Assembly: GCA_007570785.1 (NCBI GenBank)
Contig: ML662442.1
Coordinates: 63,389,392 to 63,453,391 of the forward strand
DNA from: Antilocapra americana
Lineage: Eukaryota; Chordata; Mammalia; Artiodactyla; Antilocapridae
DNA length: 64,000 nt
Direction of reading: 5' to 3'
The translations under genes were made by a program, and so were the position numbers. Below, in pieces: positions 32,683 through 43,115 of the stretch (its first letter is position 1; every line of letters starts with the position of its first letter). The notes under the pieces were generated by a model. That model searched no databases, had not been told where the DNA came from, and saw only the letters and a list, made by a program, of their open reading frames with translations.

Positions 32683-34906
32683 AAAGTGTGAATACTGTCT
32701 TCATTATAAGTACAAAGGATTATTTATGTATTTAAAATTTTTTCTGAATAATTCTGACAAATATTAACATTTTGAGGGCCAATGGACTCAAAGAATTCTA
32801 TAGGAATAATTTATTCAAAAATGTTAAAAAAGAAGAAATCATTTCTTAATTACTTTCTCAACATTATAGATTGTTTGCATGAGTACATATATAAAATAAG
32901 TTCATTGTTTATGAAAAATTTTAGTTTATTATAAATATCTGTCTTGTTACTTAAGTTGATAAACATACCTTTCTAAATAAAGAACACATGATGGTCTGTT
33001 ACCAGCATTTCTAAATTATAGTTTTTAATTAATTAAAAAGGAAATATTGATTCTTCTGATTGATGTTTAAAACTTTGCTTTGAAATTTCTTTGCAGTCTT
33101 GGAAAAGAAAAGTATGCTTTTCAGCTGTATCATTGGACACTGGTACTTTTTAAATGAAACTTAACCTTTAAAGTGATGATCAGATCGTGCTTAACTTGTC
33201 AGAGGGCAGATAGCTATTCCCTAAAGTGTTCTGATGTAATTTTTTTCTCTTCTTAGAAGCTTCACCATGTCAGACACTTCGGCATTATTTTTGCTTTTCT
33301 TTTACTATTACAACAGTTAACATTTGAAGTACATTTATTATCTTTTTTGTAAAAGGATGTATCTTTCTTACCATCTCATCCAGTGGTAGAGAGAAACACA
33401 GGAAGACTATCAGTCAGGTTAAATACAATCTTTTGAATATAAATATGGAAGAAAAATGTCTTTATCTAGAAATGGCATTTTCTTTGTTAACATTATGCTC
33501 TATGCATGCATTCTGAGGGAATTATCAGTTGTAGAGACCATATGATAAAACTTTTAATTTCCATTAGTCTTAAGCCACTGCAAGCTTTGATGGGGACCAG
33601 GGCTCCCTACTGGGACCATGTGCCTGGAGGTGAGTGAGCGACAGTGTGGTCTGAAACCAGGGCCCTGGTGGACTGTTGTCACCCTGAATGTGGCTTTCTA
33701 TGATTATTTTTATAATCTGCTTATTCTTCCAAGGATCTAACAGAGTTCCTTTAAATTCCTAACAGTTTATTGTCAGGGATTTGCAGGCCGTTTATTTTGT
33801 TAACCTTATTATATAAAACAGTTGTCTTATTTTGCCAAATCAAAGTTTCTCCAATAAATACTTTTAACACACAATAAAGATAGACCACTACTCTGGAAAA
33901 ACACTCACCCTACACATGAGTTTACAGATTGTTTTTGTTGGGGAGGCTTTTTAGCAGGATTGCTCCTCATTCCTCCCAAAAAGAAAATGCCCTTAATTAG
34001 AAGCTCATGGTTGAAAGGAAAAATTAATTTCTTTGCACTCCTGTAATTTTAAAATTACATTACGTTCTGCTTGAGATTAAAGGAGGTTTATAACCTTGCA
34101 ACCACTGATCTTGCCTGTCCTTTTCCTTTTGAAAACCTTTTAAGAGTCTGAGTATCAACTAACTCATAACACTATGTAATCTCACATTATTATAAATAAA
34201 CTGCCAGAAGAATTTTCAGATGAGTTTTAAAGGGTGACCTTTTGCCCTTTGGTCATGCTTTGAAATACAGAATAAACAGTTGAGAAAATTATCCTTCCGC
34301 TGAGGAAGAAATTCCGCTTTTTCTGAAATCCTATTGCTATTCTAAGGAAAACTGTTAATGTATTTGTGAGCAGAGGGCTTTTAAATTTACATTATCTAGA
34401 ATTCTCCTGTCTTTTTTTATTTCATTCGTGCTTGTATCTGGATTAATATAGTGACTATATAGTCATTGGGAAAAATATCTATAAAGTATGGAAAAGTATT
34501 TCAGTATCTAATGTAGTAAAAGAGATTTGGGGGTTTCTGCAGAGTTTGGTTCCCATCCCTGAAATGATCTCTATAAAGTAAAACAGGAGTTCCACCCTGT
34601 CCTGCTCACCAAAGTTCAGAGGAAAGGTGTGTGATATCCATGGCACTTGAGTGTTTTGAAATCTTCTGTCTTGAAAGGGTAGTGGCTAAGTTTTGGCAGA
34701 GCTGAAAGTTGCACTGGACCCAGATTCTGCGTGTCAGAGCAAGCTATGACGGCCCTAATAGTGTACATTTACAGTCTGCTCTGTACAGCCACTGAAGGAA
34801 ATCTTGTATTGTCAGCCATAAATACTGGCACGTGGGAATCAATGATCTTTTCAGACGAGTAGAGAGAATCTGGGAAAGTGATTAGAAAAGCCTTCTAGCC
34901 TCATCA
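32683..34906. other. 2.2-kb repeat desert, AT-rich
   Basis: No SINE, LINE or simple repeat recognised between the L1 at 32667 and the SINE at 34907, although the average here is about one repeat per kilobase. It includes TAATTA and AATTAA-type cores (33020-33040, 33990-34075). No exon is recognised. It is a candidate constrained non-coding region, untested. Confidence 0.5.
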
Positions 34907-35038
34907 AGCTTCCCTGGTAGCTCAGCTGGTAAAGAATTCACCTGCAATTTGGGAGATCTGGGTTCAATCCCTGGGATGGGAAGATCCCCTGAAGAAGGAA
35001 ATGGCTACCCAGCCCAGTATTCTGGCCTGGAGAATCCC
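34907..35038 (+). mobile_element. Bov-tA SINE, sense, 3'-truncated
   Basis: Complete head and B-box region ('gggttcaatccctgg') to 'ggcctggagaatccca', then the Bov-A half is missing. Confidence 0.92.
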
Positions 35039-35934
35039 AATTCTGCTGCCCCCGATACAGATGTAACAGTGCCCAATCCATGTCTTTTCTGAACATCAAC
35101 ATTTTAGGGCCGAAAGGAAACCACAACTCTTTAAAAGCAACTCTAGGTCATTGGCATTAAAATACTTATTCACCCCACCCTCCCATATCCAAAAAAGAAA
35201 GAAAAAAGAAACTAGTAAAAATGTAATCTCAGCAGATATGACCTTGGAACATATTATAATAAATTTGCTTTGCAAATTTTGCTTTGTTAATTTAAAACCA
35301 AGCTCAAAAGTCAGCATTTCTATTTCTCCATCAGCAGCAGTTGAAAGCCAAGTCCTTTTATAGATTCCCCTGAAGGATTCCCAGGCACTCCCTTCTGGAG
35401 GACCTATTTCTAAACTGGAAACCTTTCCTTTCTGATGAAGGCAGTCACACAACACAGCTCATTCATCAATAATCCTTTAATGCTGTTAAAATAAGTGGGT
35501 AGAAGAGGGCCCTTTAATTATTGATTATGAGAAGATCTAACCTTTATGATCCTCTTCTATTGTGACAGTATATCTTTTGTGAAGTTGGTGGTACAAGACT
35601 TTGAAATTCATGAAAAGAAAGAAGGAGGGGTTACCTGTCTGTAACTGTCCCCTAGAACTATTGTGTTTATAATAAAAATACATTAAAAGCCCATAATTCC
35701 TTTGTATCAGAAAGGATGTTTGTTTGCAAAGGGTTTTAAAATTGTAGGTGACCCTGTGCGTTTTGAGTGGATTCAGCCACGTGACTTTTCAAGTTTGTTT
35801 ACAAGTGGTTAAGCCGATTGGACTCAACTCTGTAGAGGGAATTCTAGACCAAAATCATAACACAGTTTCCATACCCTTAACTATGTTTTCCTGTAACAGT
35901 TATGTGAAGCTCTTTGGCAGCCAGACTTGGGAAT
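35039..35934. other. Unique sequence, no gene seen
   Basis: No repeat or exon supported. The minus-strand frame 35096-35455 has no recognisable protein. Confidence 0.4.
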
Positions 35935-36148
35935 GTGTTATGCTAAGTCTTGTCAGTTGTGTCCAACTCTTTGTGACCCAGTGGACTGTAACCGGCCAGG
36001 CTCCTCTGTCCATAGGGATTCTACAGGCATGAATACTGGAGTGGGTTGCTGCTTGCTGTTCCAGGGGATCTTCCCGACTCAGGGATCAAACCCATATCTC
36101 CTGCAATGGCAGGCAGGTTCTTTACTGCTAGCGCCATCCGGGAAGCCC
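35935..36148 (-). mobile_element. Bov-tA SINE, antisense, short TSD
   Basis: Direct repeats tgggaat at 35928-35934 and 36149-36155. Ends with the reversed head 'catccgggaagccc'. Confidence 0.92.
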
Positions 36149-36155
36149 TGGGAAT

Positions 36156-37704
36156 ATTTAAGTTTAAACTTTCTGACTAGAGCAGCTCAGATCCTTGTCC
36201 CATTGCTGGGGGTTTTTTCTTTGGAAGTTTCAAAAATCCCGTTTGCCTTTATGAAAGTAGGAAAGAGTACAGAGATGTGAGGAATAGGTATGCCAGTGTC
36301 TTAGAGAACTGAAAATTTGTTTCTGCTTCTCAGAATACTTTTTTCTCACAGGTGGATGTTTTCACAATGAGTAGTATGGGAGTGGAAGGGAGAAAGGCAC
36401 ACTCCCCTCTGGAAAGAGGAGAGTGAAACTTTAAATGTCAGTAACTACCTTCTGCTGTACCCCTGTGGATGGCCCATGGAGATTATTGTGTCTACTTCAG
36501 TGGTCTCCAAATGAAGAGGGATGAGAGGGAAATCAAAGTTTAGGTGAGCCATAAGGCCTGATTAAGACGTTGCAAAATGTGAAAGGAACTAGAGTTATTC
36601 TGGAGAAGAGAAAGTTTATATTAATAGCTTTCAAATATAAGGATCAGATATCTCCTACTTAAGAAAAAAAAATTAAAAAGGAAATTCATTTAAATAATGG
36701 TATTAGGAAATTAGCTACCTGGATACTTCTTAAATTAAATAATCCACGGAATGCATTCTCAACAGAGGTATTATATATGTACTCGGGGAAAGTGGGACCT
36801 GTCTTCAGAGTGTGACAACTCATTGCGTAGATAAGCGCAGAGTCTGTTGATGTGATGTGCATTTTTGATTATGTGTGTTTTCACTCCATAATCTAAGTTT
36901 ATATAGTTTTTATATTTTTCCTACTAATGAATGTTTTTGTAAATGGCATGATTAGGTAATCATGCTTTCTCAATCTTGTTGCCAGAAACAAAGACAATTA
37001 ATTTTTATGTTTGTAAGCACATATTTGATTTTTAAAATAATTCCAGTACCTAAAAAATACTTGCATCACTCAATTATAAACACTAAAATTACTGAGATTA
37101 AAAAAAGGAAGCATTTTAGTATCCTTACAGAAAGCATAAATCGCACATTCAGTTATGTAAATTACATCAACCATTAAAGGTATATATGCTTACAAAACCA
37201 TATGACTCATGTCGTTCAGCATATCACTGAATGGCAACAATTTTAACACTGATCATTATATTCAAGGAGAAGACAAAAATGCTTATTAAAAAACTATTCA
37301 TCATTCATCTAATATTTTATATTGAATATAAAAATAAAATAAAATATGAATATAGTCTAGCATAGATTATAGAAAATCTTCTAATATAGTCATCTAATTT
37401 TTACATATCAGAGAACTAAAAATTAGAATTATGACCTGGTCATATAGCAAGATATTAGTGGAATATTAGTGAAAGCAGGAAGCAGATTGGGAAGTGGGGA
37501 AAGGGTCTTCTGGTTCCCAGCCCAGGGCATGTTCTACTGAAGTGCACTGTCCAGAATGCTAAGTGAAGATTTTGAAAAGGGCACTGAAGGCCTGTGCTGG
37601 GAATAAAGATGAGGGAAGTAGATGTGGCAGTGTTTGTACAGTTAGGGGAAGAGGGAGGTGTGAGTTCACAGAACAGGATTAAGGAAAGCTAGGAGCAGGA
37701 ATTG
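36156..37704. other. 1.5 kb of AT-rich unique sequence
   Basis: No confident repeat. 37385-37560 faintly recalls a MIR in antisense. No gene signals. Confidence 0.4.
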
Positions 37705-37929
37705 GGCTTCCCAGATGGTGCTAGTGGTAAAGAACCTGCCTACTAGTGCAGGAGACATAAGAAACGTGGGTTCAATCCTGAGTTAGGAAGATCCCCTGGA
37801 AGAGAGTACGGCAACCCACTCCAGTACGCTTGGTGGGAGAATCCCGTGGACAGAGGAGTCTGGTGGGCTGTACAGCCCATAGGGTCACAAAGAGTTGGAC
37901 GTGACTGAAGCAACTTAGGATGCACACGT
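37705..37929 (+). mobile_element. Bov-tA SINE, sense, 12-bp TSD
   Basis: Direct repeats gagcaggaa[t/c]tg at 37693-37704 and 37930-37941. Head variant 'gggcttcccagatggtgctagtgg', the same subtype as the copy at 28445. Confidence 0.95.
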
Positions 37930-38081
37930 GAGCAGGAACTGTATTTCACCAAGCCAGCTTCACTGTAATGACCCCTGTGCAAGGTGGCCTTTCCAAGTAT
38001 AAAGGGCTGTGTGAGGTAATTTTCACTTTAGAATTTGAGAGTCATCTTTCTGTGAAGGAAGATGTCTAACATTTGTTAGTA

Positions 38082-39067
38082 NNNNNNNNNNNNNNNNNNN
38101 NNNNNNNNNNNNNNNNNNNNNNNNNNNNNNNNNNNNNNNNNNNNNNNNNNNNNNNNNNNNNNNNNNNNNNNNNNNNNNNNNNNNNNNNNNNNNNNNNNNN
38201 NNNNNNNNNNNNNNNNNNNNNNNNNNNNNNNNNNNNNNNNNNNNNNNNNNNNNNNNNNNNNNNNNNNNNNNNNNNNNNNNNNNNNNNNNNNNNNNNNNNN
38301 NNNNNNNNNNNNNNNNNNNNNNNNNNNNNNNNNNNNNNNNNNNNNNNNNNNNNNNNNNNNNNNNNNNNNNNNNNNNNNNNNNNNNNNNNNNNNNNNNNNN
38401 NNNNNNNNNNNNNNNNNNNNNNNNNNNNNNNNNNNNNNNNNNNNNNNNNNNNNNNNNNNNNNNNNNNNNNNNNNNNNNNNNNNNNNNNNNNNNNNNNNNN
38501 NNNNNNNNNNNNNNNNNNNNNNNNNNNNNNNNNNNNNNNNNNNNNNNNNNNNNNNNNNNNNNNNNNNNNNNNNNNNNNNNNNNNNNNNNNNNNNNNNNNN
38601 NNNNNNNNNNNNNNNNNNNNNNNNNNNNNNNNNNNNNNNNNNNNNNNNNNNNNNNNNNNNNNNNNNNNNNNNNNNNNNNNNNNNNNNNNNNNNNNNNNNN
38701 NNNNNNNNNNNNNNNNNNNNNNNNNNNNNNNNNNNNNNNNNNNNNNNNNNNNNNNNNNNNNNNNNNNNNNNNNNNNNNNNNNNNNNNNNNNNNNNNNNNN
38801 NNNNNNNNNNNNNNNNNNNNNNNNNNNNNNNNNNNNNNNNNNNNNNNNNNNNNNNNNNNNNNNNNNNNNNNNNNNNNNNNNNNNNNNNNNNNNNNNNNNN
38901 NNNNNNNNNNNNNNNNNNNNNNNNNNNNNNNNNNNNNNNNNNNNNNNNNNNNNNNNNNNNNNNNNNNNNNNNNNNNNNNNNNNNNNNNNNNNNNNNNNNN
39001 NNNNNNNNNNNNNNNNNNNNNNNNNNNNNNNNNNNNNNNNNNNNNNNNNNNNNNNNNNNNNNNNNNN
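38082..39067. other. Assembly gap (986 N)
   Basis: Undetermined bases. The right edge continues with 'cttctc' and a run of about 15 A, as if a retroelement tail abuts the gap. Open frames spanning it are artefacts. Confidence 0.99.
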
Positions 39068-39418
39068 CTTCTCAAAAAAAAAAAAAATAAAGTGAAGGAA
39101 CTTGTTCTTGGTTGTTCATCAAGTAATGCTATGAATGCTTTATCGGTTTCCAAAAAAGTGTAAAACGTTAAATGCCCAACAGCCTTCAAACTGTTTTTGA
39201 CTATAATTTAATTTTCATAAGATTTCGGGTCTGATGGACATGAAATAATCATGGACATGATTATAAATCATATAATTTTATTTATTTTATCTCAGTTGTT
39301 TGGATCTTGGGTAAAGGAGATCTTATTATACCTCTCAGTTATCTAGTGTGCTCTTTTTTAAGATTTTATTTTATTTTCATTACATATAGTTGATTTACAT
39401 TAAAGTATACTTGATTTA

Positions 39419-39605
39419 AGGGCTTCCCTGGTGGCTCAGCTGGTAAAGAATCTGCCTGCAATGCGCGAGTCCTGGGTTTGATCCCTGGATTGGGAAGATC
39501 CTTTGGGGAAGGGAAAGGTTACCCACTCCAGTATTCTGGCCTGGAGAATTCCATGGGGTCAAAAAGAATCAGACACGACTGAGTGACTTTAACTTTCTTT
39601 CATGG
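39419..39605 (+). mobile_element. Bov-tA SINE, sense, nested in L1
   Basis: Direct repeats ttgattta at 39411-39418 and 39606-39613. Near-consensus head and B box. The body is slightly shortened at 'gaattccatggggtc'. Confidence 0.95.
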
Positions 39606-39771
39606 TTGATTTACAATGTTGTTATAGTTTCAGGTGTACAGTAAAGTGATTCAGTAACAGATACATATATATATTTATTCTTTTTCAGATTCTTTTGCAT
39701 TATAGGTTATTACAAGGTGTTGAGTATAATTCCTTGTGCCATACAGCAGGTCCTTGTTTATCTATTTTATG

Positions 39772-40065
39772 TGTGAAAGTGAAAGTCGCTCAGTCGTGTC
39801 TGACTCTTTGAGACCCCAAGGGACTATACAGTCCATGGAATTCTCCAGGCCAGAATACTGGAGTGGGTCTTCCCAACCCAGGGACTGAACTCAGGTCTCC
39901 CACATTGCTGGTGGATTCTTTACCAACTGAGCCACCAGGGAAGCCCAAGAAAACTAGAGTGGGTAGCCCTCCTCTTCTCCAGCAGATCTTCCTGACTTGG
40001 GAATTGAACCAGGGTTTCCTGCATTGCAGGCAGATTCTTTACCAGCTGAGCTACGAGGGAAGCCC
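39772..40065 (-). mobile_element. Bov-tA dimer, antisense, nested in L1
   Basis: A full unit (39772-39946) and a second headed unit lacking most of the Bov-A half (39947-40065), both in antisense, lie between direct repeats attttatg at 39764-39771 and 40066-40073. They were inserted together. Confidence 0.95.
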
Positions 40066-40211
40066 ATTTTATGCATAGTAGTATGTATTTGTTAATTCCA
40101 AACTCCTAACTTATCCTTCCCCCTACCCCTGCTGTCATCTAGTTTTAACCAAGAAGCACTCTGAAGTTCTTCACTGTAGCTATAGAGCAAACTTTCTGTG
40201 TCCTATTTTGG

Positions 40212-40240
40212 TGACATGACAAGTGTCTTTTGTCATGTCA
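40212..40240. repeat. Perfect 11-bp inverted repeat, 7-base loop
   Basis: TGACATGACAA (40212-40222), loop GTGTCTT, then TTGTCATGTCA (40230-40240). Confidence 0.95.
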
Positions 40241-40317
40241 GGTGAATGTGACCCACATTCTGCAGGGTGCTGTCATGCAGAGAGCAGAAGGAACAGGAGG
40301 AGCAGGAGGTGTCAGTG

Positions 40318-40490
40318 TTTGGAGTAGCATCCCCACTTTCTGTGTGGTCTGAAGTATGTCATTTAATCTCAGTGAGCTGTTTCTGAATTTACAAAGTGCA
40401 GGAAATACTACCTGCTTCATAGGAATTACTCTGAGATTTAAATGATGAAGGATGTGAAAAAGCTTGCCAAGAGTTAGTATTCTTTATATC
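40318..40490 (+). mobile_element. MIR SINE, sense
   Basis: 'gtatgtcatttaatctcagtgagctgtttctgaatttacaaagtg', 'tacctgcttcataggaattactctgag' and 'aagcttgccaagagttagtatt'. A trailing 'gttaagtgcttaataaatgctgat' at 40623-40646 may be its displaced end or a second copy. Confidence 0.7.
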
Positions 40491-40555
40491 CTTAAGGGTG
40501 TGAACCCATATTTCTTATGAATATTTCTCCTCCATATCATGGAGGATTGCATCAC

Positions 40556-40620
40556 ATATGTGTTAGTCTCTCAGTCATTTCCAACTTTTTGCAACCCCAG
40601 GCTCCTCTGTCCATGCATAT
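40556..40620 (-). mobile_element. Short Bov-A-type fragment, antisense
   Basis: 'tgttagtctctcagtcatttccaactttttgcaacccc' then a jump to 'aggctcctctgtccatgcat', so only the 3' end with an internal deletion remains. Confidence 0.75.
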
Positions 40621-40963
40621 AGTTAAGTGCTTAATAAATGCTGATAATGGATTGGGACTGTAAAAAAAAAAAAAAAAGGAATACCGCTCAACAAGGAACG
40701 TGGGTACACTAAGATCAGATATCCACTCATTTCCTGGCAAATTTCTTCTCTTGGAATCTGCTCCAATGTTGAGGTTGCTCTGATCTTCCAAGGCAGCCTT
40801 GAGTTTTTGTCCCTTTGCCCTGGACTTTGTCTCCTCCCCCTCATTACAGAAGGATATCTCAGCCTTCTCACTATCGATAGTTTGAATCAGATAATCCTTT
40901 GTTGTGGCAGATTGTCCTGTGCGTTGTAGGATGTTTAGTCACATCTGTAGTCTCTACTTTTCT

Positions 40964-41170
40964 TTCTGTGCTGTGCTCAGTCATGTCCAACTCTTTGCAA
41001 CCCCATGGATTGTAGCCCCCAAGGCTCCTCTTGTCCGTGGGATTTTCCAGTCAAAAATACTGGAATGTGTTACTATTTCCTTCCTCAGGGGGATCTTCCC
41101 AACCCAAGGATTGAACTCCCACCTTTTACATCTCCTTCTTGGCAGACGAATTCTTTACCACTGAGCCACC
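40964..41170 (-). mobile_element. Bov-tA SINE, antisense
   Basis: From 'gtgctgtgctcagtcatgtcc' to 'accactgagccacct'. The last bases of the reversed head (gggaagccc) are absent. Confidence 0.92.
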
Positions 41171-41312
41171 TCTTGCCAGTAACTTCAGCCTTAAGAGCAG
41201 ACCAAGTTGAACAATAAAAGTATATCTCCAGACATTGCCTTTTGTCCTCTGAGGACAAAATTGCCCACAGTTGAAAATCACTGTATACAACAGTCATGCA
41301 ACAGCCCCGAAT

Positions 41313-41511
41313 GTGTGAAAGTGAAAGTCACTCAGTCGTGTCTAACTCTTTGTGACCACATGCACTATACAGTCCATGGAATTGTCCAGGCCAAAATACT
41401 GGAGTGGGTAGCCATTTCCTTCTCCAGAGGATCTTCCCAACCCAGAAATCGAAGCCAGATCTCCCACATGGCAGGTGGATTTTTTATCAGCTGAGCCACC
41501 AGGGAAGTCCA
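41313..41511 (-). mobile_element. Bov-tA SINE, antisense
   Basis: 'gtgtgaaagtgaaagtcactcagtcg' to 'gagccaccagggaagtcc'. Same 'gtccatggaattgtccaggcc' subtype as the copy at 39772. Confidence 0.95.
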
Positions 41512-41566
41512 GTGTGTATGCAATCATTATTAAAAGCTTGCCTGTGCCCCCTCCCCACCAGACTGC

Positions 41567-41585
41567 CAACCCCTAGGGGGCAGCA
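41567..41585 (+). promoter_or_regulatory. Strong CTCF-like binding motif
   Basis: caacccctagggggcagca agrees with the degenerate CTCF core YGRCCASYAGRKGGCRSYR at all but two positions, including the invariant AGGGGGC. It lies in unique sequence about 55 bases right of a SINE, not within one. Occupancy is not shown by sequence. Confidence 0.6.
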
Positions 41586-42179
41586 CTGTGTTTTTCTCTG
41601 AACACAGGTCCCACACCAGGCAGAAGTACACTGAACATGGAAAGAAAAGGAAAAGACATTTAAAGAACTACTCAGTTATAGTAATTGTGTTGGTTCATTA
41701 TGTGGATTTTTTGTTTTCTTCTGGACCAAAAGGGCAAGGACTCACCAAAACCTCAAGTCTTGTTTCTGAAACCATTAGTGCCACCACCTTTTTCTCAAGC
41801 TTCCTTTTCCCATGCCCTGATTGCTGACAGAATTATTCAGTGTGTTCACTCAAAGTGGCACTGGATACTTGAGACTTTAGGCTTCAGGGTCCAGGCAGAG
41901 ATCAAAGGTGCCTCTTTCTCTCTTTCTCTCCACCTCTTTTTAAAAACTTCATAATACCTTCCACCCCCAGGTTCCAAATACCACCTATACCCTGAAGATT
42001 CCTAAATTCCTAGCTTAGAACCTCCCAATGAATTACAGAATCATGTATCCTAGCCCTACTAAGGTATCTTCTCTTACATATTTCACAAACTCCTGAAACA
42101 AAAGCCCCATGTGTGTACAGTTGAACTCATGATCTTACTTCCTTGTCCATTTTCAGCTTCCTTCCGAATTCTTTATTCC
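41586..42179. other. Unique sequence, no gene seen
   Basis: No confident repeat. The two overlapping plus frames (41588-41827, 41685-41954) have no recognisable protein. Confidence 0.4.
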
Positions 42180-42184
42180 AGGGA

Positions 42185-42400
42185 CTGGAGCAGGGCTCTG
42201 GAGTCAGAGTCTTCCTTTGTTCCTTGATAACTCAGTGACCTTGTGCAGATGCTTTCTTCTTTTGTTGTACCATTGTCCTCATCTGTTAAATGGATACTTG
42301 TCTTCCAGGGTTCTTGAGAAGATCAAATTAGGTAATGCATGTAAATCACTTAGAAAATATTGCCTGAACTGCTTAATAAATGCTAAGTGTTGTTACTGTC
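42185..42400 (+). mobile_element. MIR SINE, sense
   Basis: 'gagcagggctctggagtcagag', 'ctcagtgaccttgtgcagatgc', 'tcctcatctgttaaatggatac', 'cttaataaatgctaagtgttg'. Confidence 0.85.
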
Positions 42401-42435
42401 CAAAAATATGCCTTCCATGTTTACTTATGTTTGCA

Positions 42436-42527
42436 TTACTCAACTGTAAGTGGTTATTAAATCCTATTATGTGCCAAGAGATGAGCTACTCACTATAGAA
42501 ACCAAAAAGAATGAGAAATCAGAATGA
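42436..42527. repeat. Left arm of a 92-bp inverted duplication
   Basis: The reverse complement recurs at 43024-43115 with about 8 mismatches. The inner 77 bases differ at only 5-6 positions. The arm immediately follows a MIR, and its sequence is not otherwise repeated nearby. Confidence 0.93.
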
Positions 42528-42599
42528 TTCTAATCTCTTACTCCTCCCCTCTCCATTTCCCTGTTTCAACCCAGCAAATCCCTGGGAATCCCTTTTGTT

Positions 42600-43110
42600 A
42601 ATCCCACCTGTCATTTTATTTAGTATGGTCCATTCTTATCCATTTCAAGTGCAATGGCTTCCATGATGGTTTGGATCCTTTCTTGCTTAGATTATTACAG
42701 CTGCCCTTAAAACCAGCTGTTTTGTTTCCAGTTTCATTGTCTTGCTATCTAGTGTCTTTCATTGCCTTTATAATGAAGGTCAGCCTCTCTAGCATGATGT
42801 AGATGGCCCTTGGTGACCTGCTTATCTTTTAGGCTCACCATGGGTGGTATCCCAACATGCTTTATCACTCAAACTCCAACATGCCAGATTGACTCATACT
42901 TTCATACCTGTCTAGCAACTGTTCCTTCCTCCTTGTTTTCTCTTTTCTTTGTTAAGCTAACATCTATTCATCTTTAAGTCAAAGCCCCATAATTCCCTAA
43001 ATTGTGAATTTTTGACATTGTACTCATTTTGATTTCTTATTCATTTTGGTTTCTAGAGTGAGTAGCTCATCTCTTGGCACACAATAGGATTTAATAACCA
43101 TTTATAGTTT
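42600..43110 (+). mobile_element. L2 LINE 3' end, sense
   Basis: 'gcttagattattacagctgcccttaaaaccagctg', 'aatgaaggtcagcctctctagc', 'ggcccttggtgacctgct', 'cctgtctagcaactg', 'aagtcaaagcccc', ending 'cttggcacacaataggatttaataacc'. The last 85 bases form the right arm of the inverted duplication. Confidence 0.75.
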
Positions 43111-43115
43111 AGTAA
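43024..43115. repeat. Right arm of a 92-bp inverted duplication
   Basis: Contains the L2 terminus. Pairs with 42436-42527 across a spacer of about 500 bases. Confidence 0.93.

Larger units (their letters stand above)
39355..40130 (-). mobile_element. L1 LINE 3' fragment, antisense, split by two SINE insertions
   Basis: Pieces 39355-39418, 39606-39771 and 40066-40130 are consecutive parts of one reversed L1: 'tttacattaaagtatac', 'gtacagtaaagtgattcag', 'attctttttcagattctttt', 'gtgccatacagcaggtcc', 'taattccaaactcctaac'. Confidence 0.8.

Noticed and set aside
38023..39189. Open frames of 340-388 codons over the gap
   Set aside because: They consist of N and carry no information.
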